Part shown: one piece after another, positions 1-7,136 of the stretch
Numbering within the stretch: position 1 is the stretch's first letter
Layout of the letters: every line of letters starts with the position of its first letter
Origin: Candidatus Nanopelagicales bacterium
GTDB taxonomy: Bacteria > Actinomycetota > Actinomycetes > S36-B12 > CAIYMF01
Reading direction: 5' to 3'
Assembly: GCA_025456015.1 (NCBI GenBank)
Contig: JALOLK010000019.1
Coordinates: 1 to 40,529, forward strand
DNA length: 40,529 nt
Translations under genes and position numbers: made by a program
The notes under the pieces: model-generated
Databases searched by the model: none
What the model was told of the DNA's origin: nothing
The model's input: the letters and a program-made list of their open reading frames with translations, nothing else

Positions 1-140
1 GCATGGTGCTCGTCGAGCGTCTGCGCGCCGCGGGCTTCACGTTCGACGTCGGCCCGTGGGAGGCGCTCGACGCCGCCGAGCCCGAGGCCGAGGAGGCCGC
101 CGCGACGGACGAGGCCGCGGTCGGCGACCCGGACGCCTGA
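1..140 (+). CDS. 3' end of an unidentified protein (partial)
   Basis: An open frame enters from the left edge of the window and stops with TGA at 138-140. The first complete codon is at position 3 (ATG), but whether that is internal or a start cannot be told. The visible 45 residues begin with a short helical stretch (LVERLRAAGFTFDVGPWEAL) and end in a low-complexity acidic Ala/Glu/Asp tail, which looks like a disordered C-terminus. I do not recognise the family. Codon use (G/C in third positions) fits a real gene. Confidence 0.55.
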   Translation, partial: MVLVERLRAAGFTFDVGPWEALDAAEPEAEEAAATDEAAVGDPDA

Positions 141-168
141 CTGGCGACCCCGACCGTCCGCCGCCGGC

Positions 169-1686
169 TCAGGCCGGCAGGTCCGCCACGCACGGGCCGG
201 CGAGCAGGCGCGGCAGCCAAGGGGCGGCCTCCTCGAGCTGGCCGGCCAGCGCGAACAGCAGCTCCTCCTCGCCGAACGCTCCGGCCAGCTGCACGCCCAC
301 GGGCAGCCCGGACGCGGTCCAGTGCAGCGGCACGCTCATCGCCGGCTGGCCGGTCATGTTCCACACCTGGGTGTTCGCGGCCTTCTCCAGGCGCGGTCCG
401 GCGAGCTGGCCCAGCGCCATCCGGATCGGCGGGGCCAGCGTCACCGGCAGGGTGCGCAGGGCGCGCATGGCGACGAGGTCGGCGGCAGCGGGAGCGTTCT
501 CGCCGACCCGGATGGGCGGGTACGGCAGCGTGGCCGTGAGGTGGGCGTCGAGGCCCTCGGCGAACAGCGCGGCCAGCGCACGGGTCGTCGCAGCCACCAC
601 GTCGCGGGCCTGCTCGAGCTCCCGGGCGCTGAGCACGTCGCTGGCCTGGCGCAGGAACCACGTGGCCGCCTCGAAGTCCGACGAGCGCGGCGAGCGCCCG
701 GTCTTCTCCGCGGTCGCCTCGACCATGGCCCCGACCCCGGCGGCCACGATGGTGATGTAGGCGCGGGCCACCGCCTCGCGGTCGATCGGCAGCTCCACCT
801 CGACCAGCTCGTGGCCCAGGCCCTCGAGCAGCGCAGCGGTCGCCTCCACCGCGACCACGCATTCGGGGTCCATCGCCTTGCCCAGCACCGACGCCGTCGA
901 GTACCCGATGCGCAGCCGGCCGGGGTCGCGGCCGACCGCGGCCAGGAACGAGCCGTCCGGGGGCGCGGCGTAGGGCGCCCCCACCTCGGTGCCCTGGGTG
1001 GCGTCGAGCAGCGCCGCGCTGTCGCGCACGGTCCGGCTGACCACGTGCCGGCGCACCAGGCCGTGCCACCCCTCGCCCTCGTCCGGCCCCAGCGGCGTGC
1101 GCCCCCGGCTCGGCATGAGGCCGAACAGGCCGTTGGCCGAGGCCGGGATCCGGATGCTGCCGCCCCCGTCGCCGGCGTGCGCCACCGGCACGATGCCCGC
1201 GGCCACCGCCGCCCCGGAGCCCCCGCTGGAGCCGCCGGGCGTGTGGTCGGGATCCCACGGGTTGCGGGCCGGGCCGTGCAGGTCGGGCTCGGTGACGCCG
1301 TAGATGCCGAACTCCGGGCAGTTCGTCTTCCCCAGGTGGATCAGGCCGGCGCGGCGGTAGCGCGCGAACAGCTCGCTGTCCCGCTCGGGCACCCAGGTGG
1401 CCAGCGAGCGGCTCGCGTAGGTGCAGGGCTCGCCGGCCAGGTGGCCGTCCATGTCCTTGACGAGGAACGGCACCCCGCGCATCGGCCCGTCGGGCAGGGC
1501 GGCGGGATCTGCGGCGAGGTCGCGCGCCTGCTGGTCCATCCGGTGCACGACGGCGTTGAGCAGGGGGTTCACCTCGTCCATCCGGGCGATGGCGGCCTCG
1601 ACCAGCTCGGCGGGGGTCACCTCCCCGGCCTGCACGAGGGCGGCCAGGCCCAGGGCGTCGTGCTGCACGTACTCGTCATGGCGCAT
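169..1686 (-). CDS. Amidase, amidase-signature family
   Basis: A 505-residue hydrolase of the amidase-signature superfamily, which cleaves carboxamide bonds by a Ser-cisSer-Lys triad. All three residues are visible: Lys77 in PFLVKDMDG, the cis-Ser at 153 in the Gly/Ser-rich loop [10 protein letters not shown], and the nucleophile Ser177 in [12 protein letters not shown]. The 24-residue distance between the two serines is that of the family. There is no signal peptide, so it is probably cytoplasmic. The substrate cannot be read from sequence. It has no GatB or GatC neighbour, so a role as GatA in tRNA amidation is unlikely; a free-standing aryl- or aliphatic-amide hydrolase is more likely. I chose the ATG at 1686 because the CAAGAT hexamer lies 6 nt upstream and homology begins there. 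The reading frame stays open upstream but without family features. Confidence 0.9.
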   Translation of the reverse strand: MRHDEYVQHDALGLAALVQAGEVTPAELVEAAIARMDEVNPLLNAVVHRMDQQARDLAADPAALPDGPMRGVPFLVKDMDGHLAGEPCTYASRSLATWVPERDSELFARYRRAGLIHLGKTNCPEFGIYGVTEPDLHGPARNPWDPDHTPGGSSGGSGAAVAAGIVPVAHAGDGGGSIRIPASANGLFGLMPSRGRTPLGPDEGEGWHGLVRRHVVSRTVRDSAALLDATQGTEVGAPYAAPPDGSFLAAVGRDPGRLRIGYSTASVLGKAMDPECVVAVEATAALLEGLGHELVEVELPIDREAVARAYITIVAAGVGAMVEATAEKTGRSPRSSDFEAATWFLRQASDVLSARELEQARDVVAATTRALAALFAEGLDAHLTATLPYPPIRVGENAPAAADLVAMRALRTLPVTLAPPIRMALGQLAGPRLEKAANTQVWNMTGQPAMSVPLHWTASGLPVGVQLAGAFGEEELLFALAGQLEEAAPWLPRLLAGPCVADLPA

Positions 1687-1739
1687 GGGGGCATCTTGGC
1701 CCGGCGCCACGGGTGCCGGCTCGCTGGCGGCGGGCGTGC

Positions 1740-1949
1740 TCAGCCCACGAGCGCGGAGAACGCCTCGTAGACCAGGAACGCCGGCCAGAAGATCGCCTGC
1801 AGGATCGCCAGCAGGTACTCCCACCAGACGTCCGCCGCCTGCAGGTAGTACACGATGGCGCCGATGAAGCCCAGGCCGTAGACGGCGTTCCCGCCCCCTG
1901 CGGCGGCCTGGCTGCTGCCGCGTGCTGGCTGCGTCGTGGGCGCGCTCAT
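1740..1949 (-). CDS. Small conserved membrane protein (69 aa)
   Basis: A 69-residue protein with a Gly/Ala/Gln-rich N-terminus followed by two closely spaced hydrophobic segments, about residues 24-37 (YGLGFIGAIVYYLQ) and 42-65 (WEYLLAILQAIFWPAFLVYE). Proteins of this type, ending in a Trp-Pro-Ala-Phe-Leu-Val-Tyr-Glu motif, are common single-gene membrane proteins in actinobacteria; their function is unknown. The start has a strong Shine-Dalgarno (GAGGAGG, 4 nt before the ATG at 1949). It is transcribed divergently from the ABC gene at 2054 and lies downstream of nothing on its strand, so it is probably monocistronic. Confidence 0.8.
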   Translation of the reverse strand: MSAPTTQPARGSSQAAAGGGNAVYGLGFIGAIVYYLQAADVWWEYLLAILQAIFWPAFLVYEAFSALVG

Positions 1950-1960
1950 GATGCCTCCTC

Positions 1961-2017
1961 GTGGGTCCCGTCCAGCATCGGCCCCCGTGGGTCCCGCCGG
2001 GAACGGCCCTTCGGCCC
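1961..2017. promoter_or_regulatory. Divergent promoter region with direct repeats and a DosR-like box
   Basis: The 104 bp between two divergent genes holds two exact copies of GTGGGTCCCG (1961-1970 and 1987-1996, 26 bp apart). It also holds CGGCCCTTCGGCCC at 2004-2017, which fits the DosR/DevR-type pattern GGGNC-N4-GNCCC with one mismatch. That box lies at -50 to -37 relative to the ATG at 2054, the same distance as the perfect box before the gene at 13334. Function is inferred from position only. Confidence 0.35.
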
Positions 2018-2053
2018 TTTCGGGGCTGCTCGGCGGGGGGATAGGGCTGGGGC

Positions 2054-3010
2054 ATGCATGAGTCAGTGGATGGTCCTGTCGTCGTCGTCGAGGGCCTGGT
2101 GAAGGACTACGGCGAGGTGCGGGCCGTGGACGGCCTTGGCTTCACCATCGAGGCGGGGGAGGTGTTCGCCCTGCTCGGGCCGAACGGCGCCGGCAAGACG
2201 ACGACGGTCGAGATCCTCGAGGGCCACCGGACGCGGACCGCCGGCTCGGTGCGCGTGCTCGGGATGGATCCGCAGACCGGTGGGCGCGCCTACCGCGAGC
2301 GGATCGGCATCGTGCTGCAGGAGGCCGGGTTCGACGAGGAGTTCACCGTCAGGGAGCTGGTGACGCTCTACGCCGGGCTCTACCCGCGCCGGCGCGACGT
2401 CGACGAGGTGATCGAGCGGGTGGGGCTGGCCGAGAAGGCGAAGGCCCGCACCAAGACCCTGTCCGGGGGCCAGCGCCGCCGCCTCGACCTCGCCCTGGGC
2501 CTGATCGGCGATCCCGAGCTGCTGTTCCTCGACGAGCCGACCACGGGGTTCGACCCGTCGGCCCGGCGGCGGGCGTGGGAGCTGGTCGCGTCCCTGCGTG
2601 ACCTCGGGACGACCATCGTGCTCACCACCCACTACATGGAGGAGGCGGAGAGCCTGGCCGACCGCGTGGCGGTGATCCAGGGAGGGCGGCTCGTGGCGCT
2701 GGACAGCCCGGCGAACCTGGTGGCCCGCGAGGGAGCCGACGCGATCGTCTCGTTCGAGCTGCCCGACGGGGTGGCGCTCGAGGAGCTGCCGCCGCTGGGC
2801 GTCGGCCCGGCCCGCATGCGCGGCACCGAGGTGCAGGTGCGCTCCGCGGACGCCACCCGTGACCTGCACGAGCTCACCGCCTGGGCGATGGGCCGCCAGC
2901 TGCAGCTGGTCGGCCTCACCACCGGCCGACCCAGCCTCGAGGACGTGTACCTCGACCTGACCGACGGGGAGCCCGAGCTGGCCGAGGAGGGTGAGGGACC
3001 CACGCCATGA
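2054..3010 (+). CDS. ABC transporter ATP-binding protein (drug-export type)
   Basis: A 318-residue nucleotide-binding protein that powers an ABC-2 exporter. Walker A is GPNGAGKTT near residue 45, the ABC signature is LSGGQRRRLD, and Walker B is LLFLDEPTTGFDP; the H-loop His is in TTHYMEEAE. The C-terminal ~80 residues form the DrrA/CcmA-type accessory domain. Its stop codon overlaps the ATG of the permease by 4 nt (ATGA), so the two are translationally coupled and form one transporter. Substrate unknown; daunorubicin/multidrug-type export is the usual label for this subfamily. I chose the ATG at 2054; a TAGGGC hexamer lies 6 nt before it, a slightly imperfect leaderless signal. Confidence 0.92.
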   Translation: MHESVDGPVVVVEGLVKDYGEVRAVDGLGFTIEAGEVFALLGPNGAGKTTTVEILEGHRTRTAGSVRVLGMDPQTGGRAYRERIGIVLQEAGFDEEFTVRELVTLYAGLYPRRRDVDEVIERVGLAEKAKARTKTLSGGQRRRLDLALGLIGDPELLFLDEPTTGFDPSARRRAWELVASLRDLGTTIVLTTHYMEEAESLADRVAVIQGGRLVALDSPANLVAREGADAIVSFELPDGVALEELPPLGVGPARMRGTEVQVRSADATRDLHELTAWAMGRQLQLVGLTTGRPSLEDVYLDLTDGEPELAEEGEGPTP

Positions 3011-4707
3011 CCACCACCGCCATGCAGCCGCCGGCCGTCGGGCAGGTCGCGACGCCCGGCCGGCCCAGCGCGGGGCGCATGCTGCTCGGGCAGTGCCGCT
3101 ACGCGAACCGCGGGTTCTGGCGCACGCCGGTCTCGGCGTTCTTCACCCTCGTGTTCCCGCTGAGCTTCCTGGTGATCCTGTCCGCGATCTACGGCAACGA
3201 GGTGATCGATCCGGCGACCGGCCTGCGCCTGGCGCAGTACACGACCCCGACCTTCGCGGTGTTCGGCGCGACGATGGCGTGCTACGTCTCGCTGGCCACG
3301 GCCCTCGCGTTCGCCCGGGCCAACGGCGTGCTCAAGCGACTGCGCGGCACGCCGCTGCCGGCGTCGCTGCTGGTGATCGGCCGGATCCTGTCCTCGATCT
3401 GGATCGCCGCGATCGCCGTGGGCGTCATGGTGGCCGCGGGGGTCGTGCTCTACGACGTGCAGATCATCGGCGCGCACGTGCCCCCGCTGCTGCTGACCTT
3501 CCTGGTGGGCACGGGGTGCTTCGCCGCCCTCGGCTTCGCCGTGGCCGCCGTCGCCAGGACCCCGAACGCGGCACTGGCGTTCTCGAACACCACGCTCATC
3601 CTGCTGGGGTTCATCTCGGGGATCTTCGGCATCGGCGAGCTGCCGAGCTGGATGGAGACGCTCGCCTCGGTGTTCCCGCTCAAGCCCTTCGTCGACGCGT
3701 TCGCGGATGGGTTCAACCCCTACGTGGACGCCTCGACGCCGGACTGGGCGGCGCTGGCCGTGATGGTGGCGTGGGGCGTCGTCGGCGTGCTGGTCACGTG
3801 GCGGGCGTTGCGCTGGGAGCCCAGCGCGGCCGGGGCCGCCTGGCGTCGCCGCAGGTACGGGTCGGCCGAGCCCGGCGAGCCGGAGCCGGCCGTGGCTGCG
3901 ACGGCTGCGGGCCAAGGCGTGGTGCGCGAGGTGGGCTCCCCGCGGGTCGGCACCCTGGTCGGGTCGCAGACCCGGTACGGGGTCCAGCAGGTGCTGCGCG
4001 ATCCGATGTCGGCGTTCTTCGCCGTCGTGTTCCCGGTGCTGCTGGTCTCGTTCTTCTCCGCGGTGAACGGCCCGGAGGCCACCTGGGCGGGCCTGCCGCT
4101 CGCGCAGTACCTGTGCGCCTCGTTCGCGGTCTACGGCGTTGCCACGACCGGCTTCGTGAACCTGCCGGGCTCGATCGCCGAGCACCGCGCCCAGCGCATC
4201 CTCAAGCGGTTGCGCGGCTCGCCGCTGCCTCCCTGGGCCTACCTCATCGGCCGGGTGCTCGCAGCCCTGCTGCTGGGGCTGGTCACTGTGGTGCTGGTCT
4301 TCGCCGTGGGTGCGGTGTTCTTCGACGTGTCCCTGCCGCCGTCGGCCTGGGTGGCCACGGTGCTGACGTTCGTGCTGACGATCTGCTGCTTCGCCGCCTG
4401 CGGCCTGGCGCTGGTCGCGGTCGTGGACGGCCCGCAGGCGGTGATCGCGGCCACCCTGAGCGTCCTGCTGCCGCTGTCGTTCATCTCCGGCATCTTCATC
4501 GCGGTCGAGGAGATGCCCACCGTGCTCAACGCGATCGGCTGGGCCTTCCCGCTGCGCCACGCCGTGTCGGCGGCGGTGACCGCCACGAGCGGGGGCGCGC
4601 TGGACGCGACCTTCTGGGGCCACCTGGGCGTGCTCGTGCTGTGGACGGTGGGGACGGCGCTGGTGGCCCTGCGCTGGTTCCACTGGGAGCCGCGCGCTCG
4701 CGGCTGA
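3007..4707 (+). CDS. ABC-2 permease, two permease halves fused in one chain
   Basis: A 566-residue membrane protein built from two homologous ABC-2 permease modules. Module 1 (about residues 20-275) and module 2 (about 310-560) repeat the same landmarks in order: a DP/TP-x-SAFF-x-x-V/L-FP entry, an LAQY segment followed by a FAV-x-G stretch, an LKRLRGTPLP or LKRLRGSPLP coupling-helix motif, and an F(I)SGIF motif before the last helices. The linker between them is Pro/Glu/Ala-rich and presumably cytoplasmic. Most members of the family are single modules that dimerise, so this chain is a covalent dimer. It pairs with the ATPase overlapping its start. A hairpin follows 5 nt after the stop. Confidence 0.9.
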   Translation: MTTTAMQPPAVGQVATPGRPSAGRMLLGQCRYANRGFWRTPVSAFFTLVFPLSFLVILSAIYGNEVIDPATGLRLAQYTTPTFAVFGATMACYVSLATALAFARANGVLKRLRGTPLPASLLVIGRILSSIWIAAIAVGVMVAAGVVLYDVQIIGAHVPPLLLTFLVGTGCFAALGFAVAAVARTPNAALAFSNTTLILLGFISGIFGIGELPSWMETLASVFPLKPFVDAFADGFNPYVDASTPDWAALAVMVAWGVVGVLVTWRALRWEPSAAGAAWRRRRYGSAEPGEPEPAVAATAAGQGVVREVGSPRVGTLVGSQTRYGVQQVLRDPMSAFFAVVFPVLLVSFFSAVNGPEATWAGLPLAQYLCASFAVYGVATTGFVNLPGSIAEHRAQRILKRLRGSPLPPWAYLIGRVLAALLLGLVTVVLVFAVGAVFFDVSLPPSAWVATVLTFVLTICCFAACGLALVAVVDGPQAVIAATLSVLLPLSFISGIFIAVEEMPTVLNAIGWAFPLRHAVSAAVTATSGGALDATFWGHLGVLVLWTVGTALVALRWFHWEPRARG

Positions 4708-4711
4708 GGGA

Positions 4712-4733
4712 GTGACCGGCCCGTCCCGGTCAC
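4712..4733 (+). terminator. Putative terminator hairpin after the ABC pair
   Basis: Perfect 8-bp stem GTGACCGG / CCGGTCAC around a 6-nt loop, starting 5 nt after the permease stop. There is no T-tract, as is common in GC-rich actinobacteria. Confidence 0.5.
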
Positions 4734-4898
4734 GTCACTCGGGTCCGGTTCCAGCCCCTTGACCCACTTCTCGCTGTGGCTCGGCACCCCGACCGCCGTA
4801 GGCACCCGCCCCGGGGGACGGTGACGAGGGAAGCACGCCCATGACCGACGGCCGTCGTCCACTTCGCCAGGGCGGAGGGAGCGCACGTCTCGCGTGCG

Positions 4899-5258
4899 AT
4901 GTTCCAGGTCGACCAGAACGCGGCACTCCAACCGCCGGAGCCGGGCGAGCGGGGCTGGAAGGACACGGTCATCGCCTATCCCGGCCAGGTCACCCGGGTG
5001 CGGATGCGCTTCGGCACGGCGGGCCAGTACGTCTGGCACTGCCACATCGTCAGCCACGAGGACAACGAGATGATGCGGCCGTTCCAGGTCGGGCCGGAGA
5101 TCCCCGGCGCGCCGCCGCCCATGGAGGCCGGCCCGGCATGTCCTGACCGTCGCGCCGCCGCACGCGCCCTGCCGCCGGGGCGTGAGCCGCAGGCCGGTCA
5201 GATCCAGCCGAGCTCGCTGAACTGGGGGAACACGGCGTTGTCGGCGATCAGCCAGTAG
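4899..5258 (+). pseudogene. C-terminal remnant of a multicopper oxidase (CotA/laccase type)
   Basis: The frame encodes the last ~70 residues of a three-domain multicopper oxidase. It contains GERGWKDTV, the beta-strand segment [20 protein letters not shown], and the C-terminal copper cluster [13 protein letters not shown], which supplies trinuclear and type-1 copper ligands in intact enzymes. Similarity starts at about 4899 and fades by about 5130. The frame is closed upstream by TGA at 4842, and none of the other ~400 residues (domains 1 and 2, first HxH motifs) is present. Past the core it reads on without family features into the 3' end of the minus-strand gene at 5198. I therefore call it a decayed fragment of a lost periplasmic or cell-surface copper oxidase. 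The rest of the gap 4734-4898 holds nothing I recognise. Confidence 0.75.
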
Positions 5259-5905
5259 GCGCCCCAGCCGACCAGCAGGAGCAGCCCGAGCCCGCCGACG
5301 AGCAGCAGCAGGCGCGCGACGGGCGCCGGCCGCCAGCGCAGCCCGGTGACCAGCAGGACGGCCAGCAGCACGAGGCCCAGCCACGGGGTGCCACCCTCGA
5401 TGTAGTTGTTCACCAGGGTGATGGTCACCAGCGCGGCGACGACCAGGTCGCGTGCGCCGACCCGCAACGCAACGCCACGCAGTGCCCACGCCATCGCGAC
5501 CATGACCAGGAACAGCCCGAGGTACCAGGGCCAGTGGCTGACCACCTCGTCCCACAGGTGCACGATGTCGGCCTTCGCGACCCGCTCGTCGGCCACGTTG
5601 CTCACCGAGTTGGCGGCCAGGTGCATGCCGTGGCCGAGCGTGAACGTGATGGCCCCGACCCAGTAGAGGATCCACGCGGGCCGGTCGGCGCCGGCGCGCA
5701 GCAGCACCATCGCCGCAGCGCCCAGCACGGCGTACGGGGTGAGCACGTCCACCCAGTCGGCCACCCTGGTCTCGCCGAGGGTGCCCAGCGGCTTGAAGAT
5801 CGTGCCGGCCTGCATGCCGATGATCACAGCCAGCGCGAACCAGCCCAGCCAGCCGCGGACGTGGATGGGGGCGGTGGTGGTGGCAGGGGTCTCGACGGTG
5901 GTCAT
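5198..5905 (-). CDS. Seven-helix membrane protein of unknown function, His-rich motif
   Basis: A 235-residue integral membrane protein with about seven hydrophobic segments. The third segment ends in [10 protein letters not shown], and the following loop carries [13 protein letters not shown], so at least four His, one Asp and one Glu cluster on one face. This pattern suggests a metal or heme site, but I know no function for the family. Seven helices with buried His/Asp recall the CREST superfamily of membrane hydrolases; this is only a structural analogy. The ATG at 5905 has a good Shine-Dalgarno (GAGGAGG, 5 nt before it). The gene is alone on its strand, its 3' end facing the oxidase remnant. 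Confidence 0.75.
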   Translation of the reverse strand: MTTVETPATTTAPIHVRGWLGWFALAVIIGMQAGTIFKPLGTLGETRVADWVDVLTPYAVLGAAAMVLLRAGADRPAWILYWVGAITFTLGHGMHLAANSVSNVADERVAKADIVHLWDEVVSHWPWYLGLFLVMVAMAWALRGVALRVGARDLVVAALVTITLVNNYIEGGTPWLGLVLLAVLLVTGLRWRPAPVARLLLLVGGLGLLLLVGWGAYWLIADNAVFPQFSELGWI

Positions 5906-6027
5906 CTGAGCCTCCTCGCGTCGACGGTCGGCCGACGGTGGTCGGGCGACCTCATCGCAACGCGCACGCTACGCCCAGCCGACCGCCGCGAGGGAGCCCC
6001 GCATCGGTGAGGCCCCTGGGGACCAGC

Positions 6028-6324
6028 TCAGCGCAGCAGCATCCCGATCCAGGGGGCGACCGAGACCAGCCCGGTGCCCAGGTAGAGCCAGGAGGCGGGG
6101 CGCTGGTGGGCGGGATGGCTGGTCCGGCGCACCAGGAACGCCAGGGGCAGCAGCGCGATCCATGCGATCGTCGGGAACACCAGCAGCAGCACGATGGGCG
6201 CGGTGTACAGGATGACCAACGTGATCATGCCCGGCCCCGGTGGCGTGCTGGCGACGTCCTCGGGCCACTCGTAGCGCTCCGGGCTGGGGTCGCCCCCGGG
6301 GCCCGGGCCGGTGCCGCCGCCCAT
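6028..6324 (-). CDS. Small two- or three-helix membrane protein (98 aa)
   Basis: A 98-residue protein: a Gly/Pro-rich hydrophilic N-terminus (about 30 residues), then a long hydrophobic stretch around residues 33-65 that could span twice, a basic turn (RRTSHPAHQR), and a final hydrophobic segment (WLYLGTGLVSVAPWIGML). I do not recognise a named family. The ATG at 6324 is supported by a TACGCT hexamer 6 nt upstream, so it probably has its own leaderless promoter. It lies downstream of the methyltransferase gene but is separated from it by the 8-bp tandem repeat array. Confidence 0.65.
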   Translation of the reverse strand: MGGGTGPGPGGDPSPERYEWPEDVASTPPGPGMITLVILYTAPIVLLLVFPTIAWIALLPLAFLVRRTSHPAHQRPASWLYLGTGLVSVAPWIGMLLR

Positions 6325-6330
6325 CCGGCC

Positions 6331-6336
6331 AGCGTA
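6331..6336 (-). promoter_or_regulatory. Leaderless -10 hexamer TACGCT for the 98-aa gene
   Basis: TACGCT on the minus strand, 6 nt before the ATG at 6324. Confidence 0.55.
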
Positions 6337-6358
6337 GACGAGCGGCGGCAGGTCGGCT

Positions 6359-6462
6359 GCGATCAGCCGATCAGCCGATCAGGCGATCAGCCGATCAGGC
6401 GATCAGGCGATCGGGCGATCGGGCGATCGGGCGATCGGGCGATCGGGCGATCGGGCGATCAG
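6359..6462. repeat. 13 tandem copies of an 8-bp unit (GCGATCGG/GCGATCAG)
   Basis: Thirteen uninterrupted 8-bp units fill 104 bp. The first six are CAG-type variants (GCGATCAG or CCGATCAG); the seven after them are GCGATCGG, except the last, GCGATCAG. Every unit contains GATC, and the GG units contain the palindrome CGATCG. Because 8 is not a multiple of 3, the array is open in several frames without being a gene. Its last 4 bp include the stop codon (TGA, 6459-6461) of the methyltransferase, so the repeat has grown up to or into that gene's end. Homogeneous units at one end suggest recent slippage expansion. Confidence 0.95.
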
Positions 6463-7076
6463 GCGACCCGGCGCACGAGCACCACGGCGTCGACCGCCCG
6501 CACGGCCCCGTCGTCCCCGAGTCGTTCCACGCTGGCGGCGACCAGCACGTCCAGCTCGGGCGCGCCGATCGCCGCGAGGACGTCCGGCGCGCCGAGCAGG
6601 CGGTGCGCGGGCGGCCCGGGCAGGCCGAGGCGCCCGTGCTCGGGATCGTGGGTGACGACCAGCAGGTGGCCGCCGGGCTCGAGCAGGCCGGGCAGGTGCG
6701 CGTACGTGCGCGAGCGATCCTCCGGCTCGGGGTGCAGGTAGCCCAGGGTGATCAGGTCGAACCGCCCGGTCGGCGACAGCGAGGCCAGGAACGCCGGATC
6801 GGTCGCATCGCCCTGCACCACGGCCATCGCCAGCCCGGCCTGCGCCGCCCGCGAGCGCACGCGCTCGAGCGCCACCCCAGCCCAGTCGACCGCCGTCACC
6901 TGCCACCCCTGGCCGGCGAGCCACAGGGCGTCGGCCCCCTCGCCGCAGCCGACGTCGAGGGCCCGGGCGCCCGGCGCAGGGATCGGCGGGGCGTGCTGGA
7001 CCAGGGCGGCGTTGGGCTCGCCCGACCACACGGCACCGCTCGCGCGGTAGCGCTCGTTCCACTGCTCGGCGTCCAT
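6459..7076 (-). CDS. Class I SAM-dependent methyltransferase
   Basis: A 205-residue cytoplasmic methyltransferase with a Rossmann fold. The N-terminal MDAEQWNERYRASGAVWSGE resembles the entry of TehB/thiopurine-methyltransferase-like proteins. The SAM-binding motif I is ALDVGCGEGADALWLA (about residues 39-54), the acidic end of strand 2 is VTAVDWAG, and motif II contains GDATD. The substrate is not visible; small thiols or metalloids are possible from the family resemblance. The stop codon is formed inside the tandem repeat array. The ATG at 7076 has CAGACT 7 nt upstream, a weak leaderless signal. It is divergent from the phosphorylase at 7137. Confidence 0.85.
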   Translation of the reverse strand: MDAEQWNERYRASGAVWSGEPNAALVQHAPPIPAPGARALDVGCGEGADALWLAGQGWQVTAVDWAGVALERVRSRAAQAGLAMAVVQGDATDPAFLASLSPTGRFDLITLGYLHPEPEDRSRTYAHLPGLLEPGGHLLVVTHDPEHGRLGLPGPPAHRLLGAPDVLAAIGAPELDVLVAASVERLGDDGAVRAVDAVVLVRRVA

Positions 7077-7123
7077 GCGCCACAGTCTGCCCCGCCGGCC
7101 CGCTCATGGGTCGCCCGCCCGGC

Positions 7124-7129
7124 TAGCGT
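7124..7129 (+). promoter_or_regulatory. Leaderless -10 hexamer TAGCGT for the phosphorylase operon
   Basis: TAGCGT lies 7 nt before the ATG at 7137 and fixes this start over an in-frame ATG five codons further in. Confidence 0.6.
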
Positions 7130-7136
7130 GGCCGGC

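Noticed and set aside
169-1686. Amidase as GatA of the tRNA amidotransferase
   Set aside because: No GatB or GatC gene is adjacent and the protein's pre-signature region does not look like GatA.
4899-5258. A functional small copper protein from the oxidase fragment
   Set aside because: It lacks signal peptide, a credible ribosome site and the other copper ligands. It runs on into the antisense of the next gene.
6359-6462. Tandem GATC octamers as a CRISPR array or a repetitive protein gene
   Set aside because: Units are 8 bp with no spacers, and all frames just read the repeat. The array overlaps a stop codon and has no start or Shine-Dalgarno of its own.
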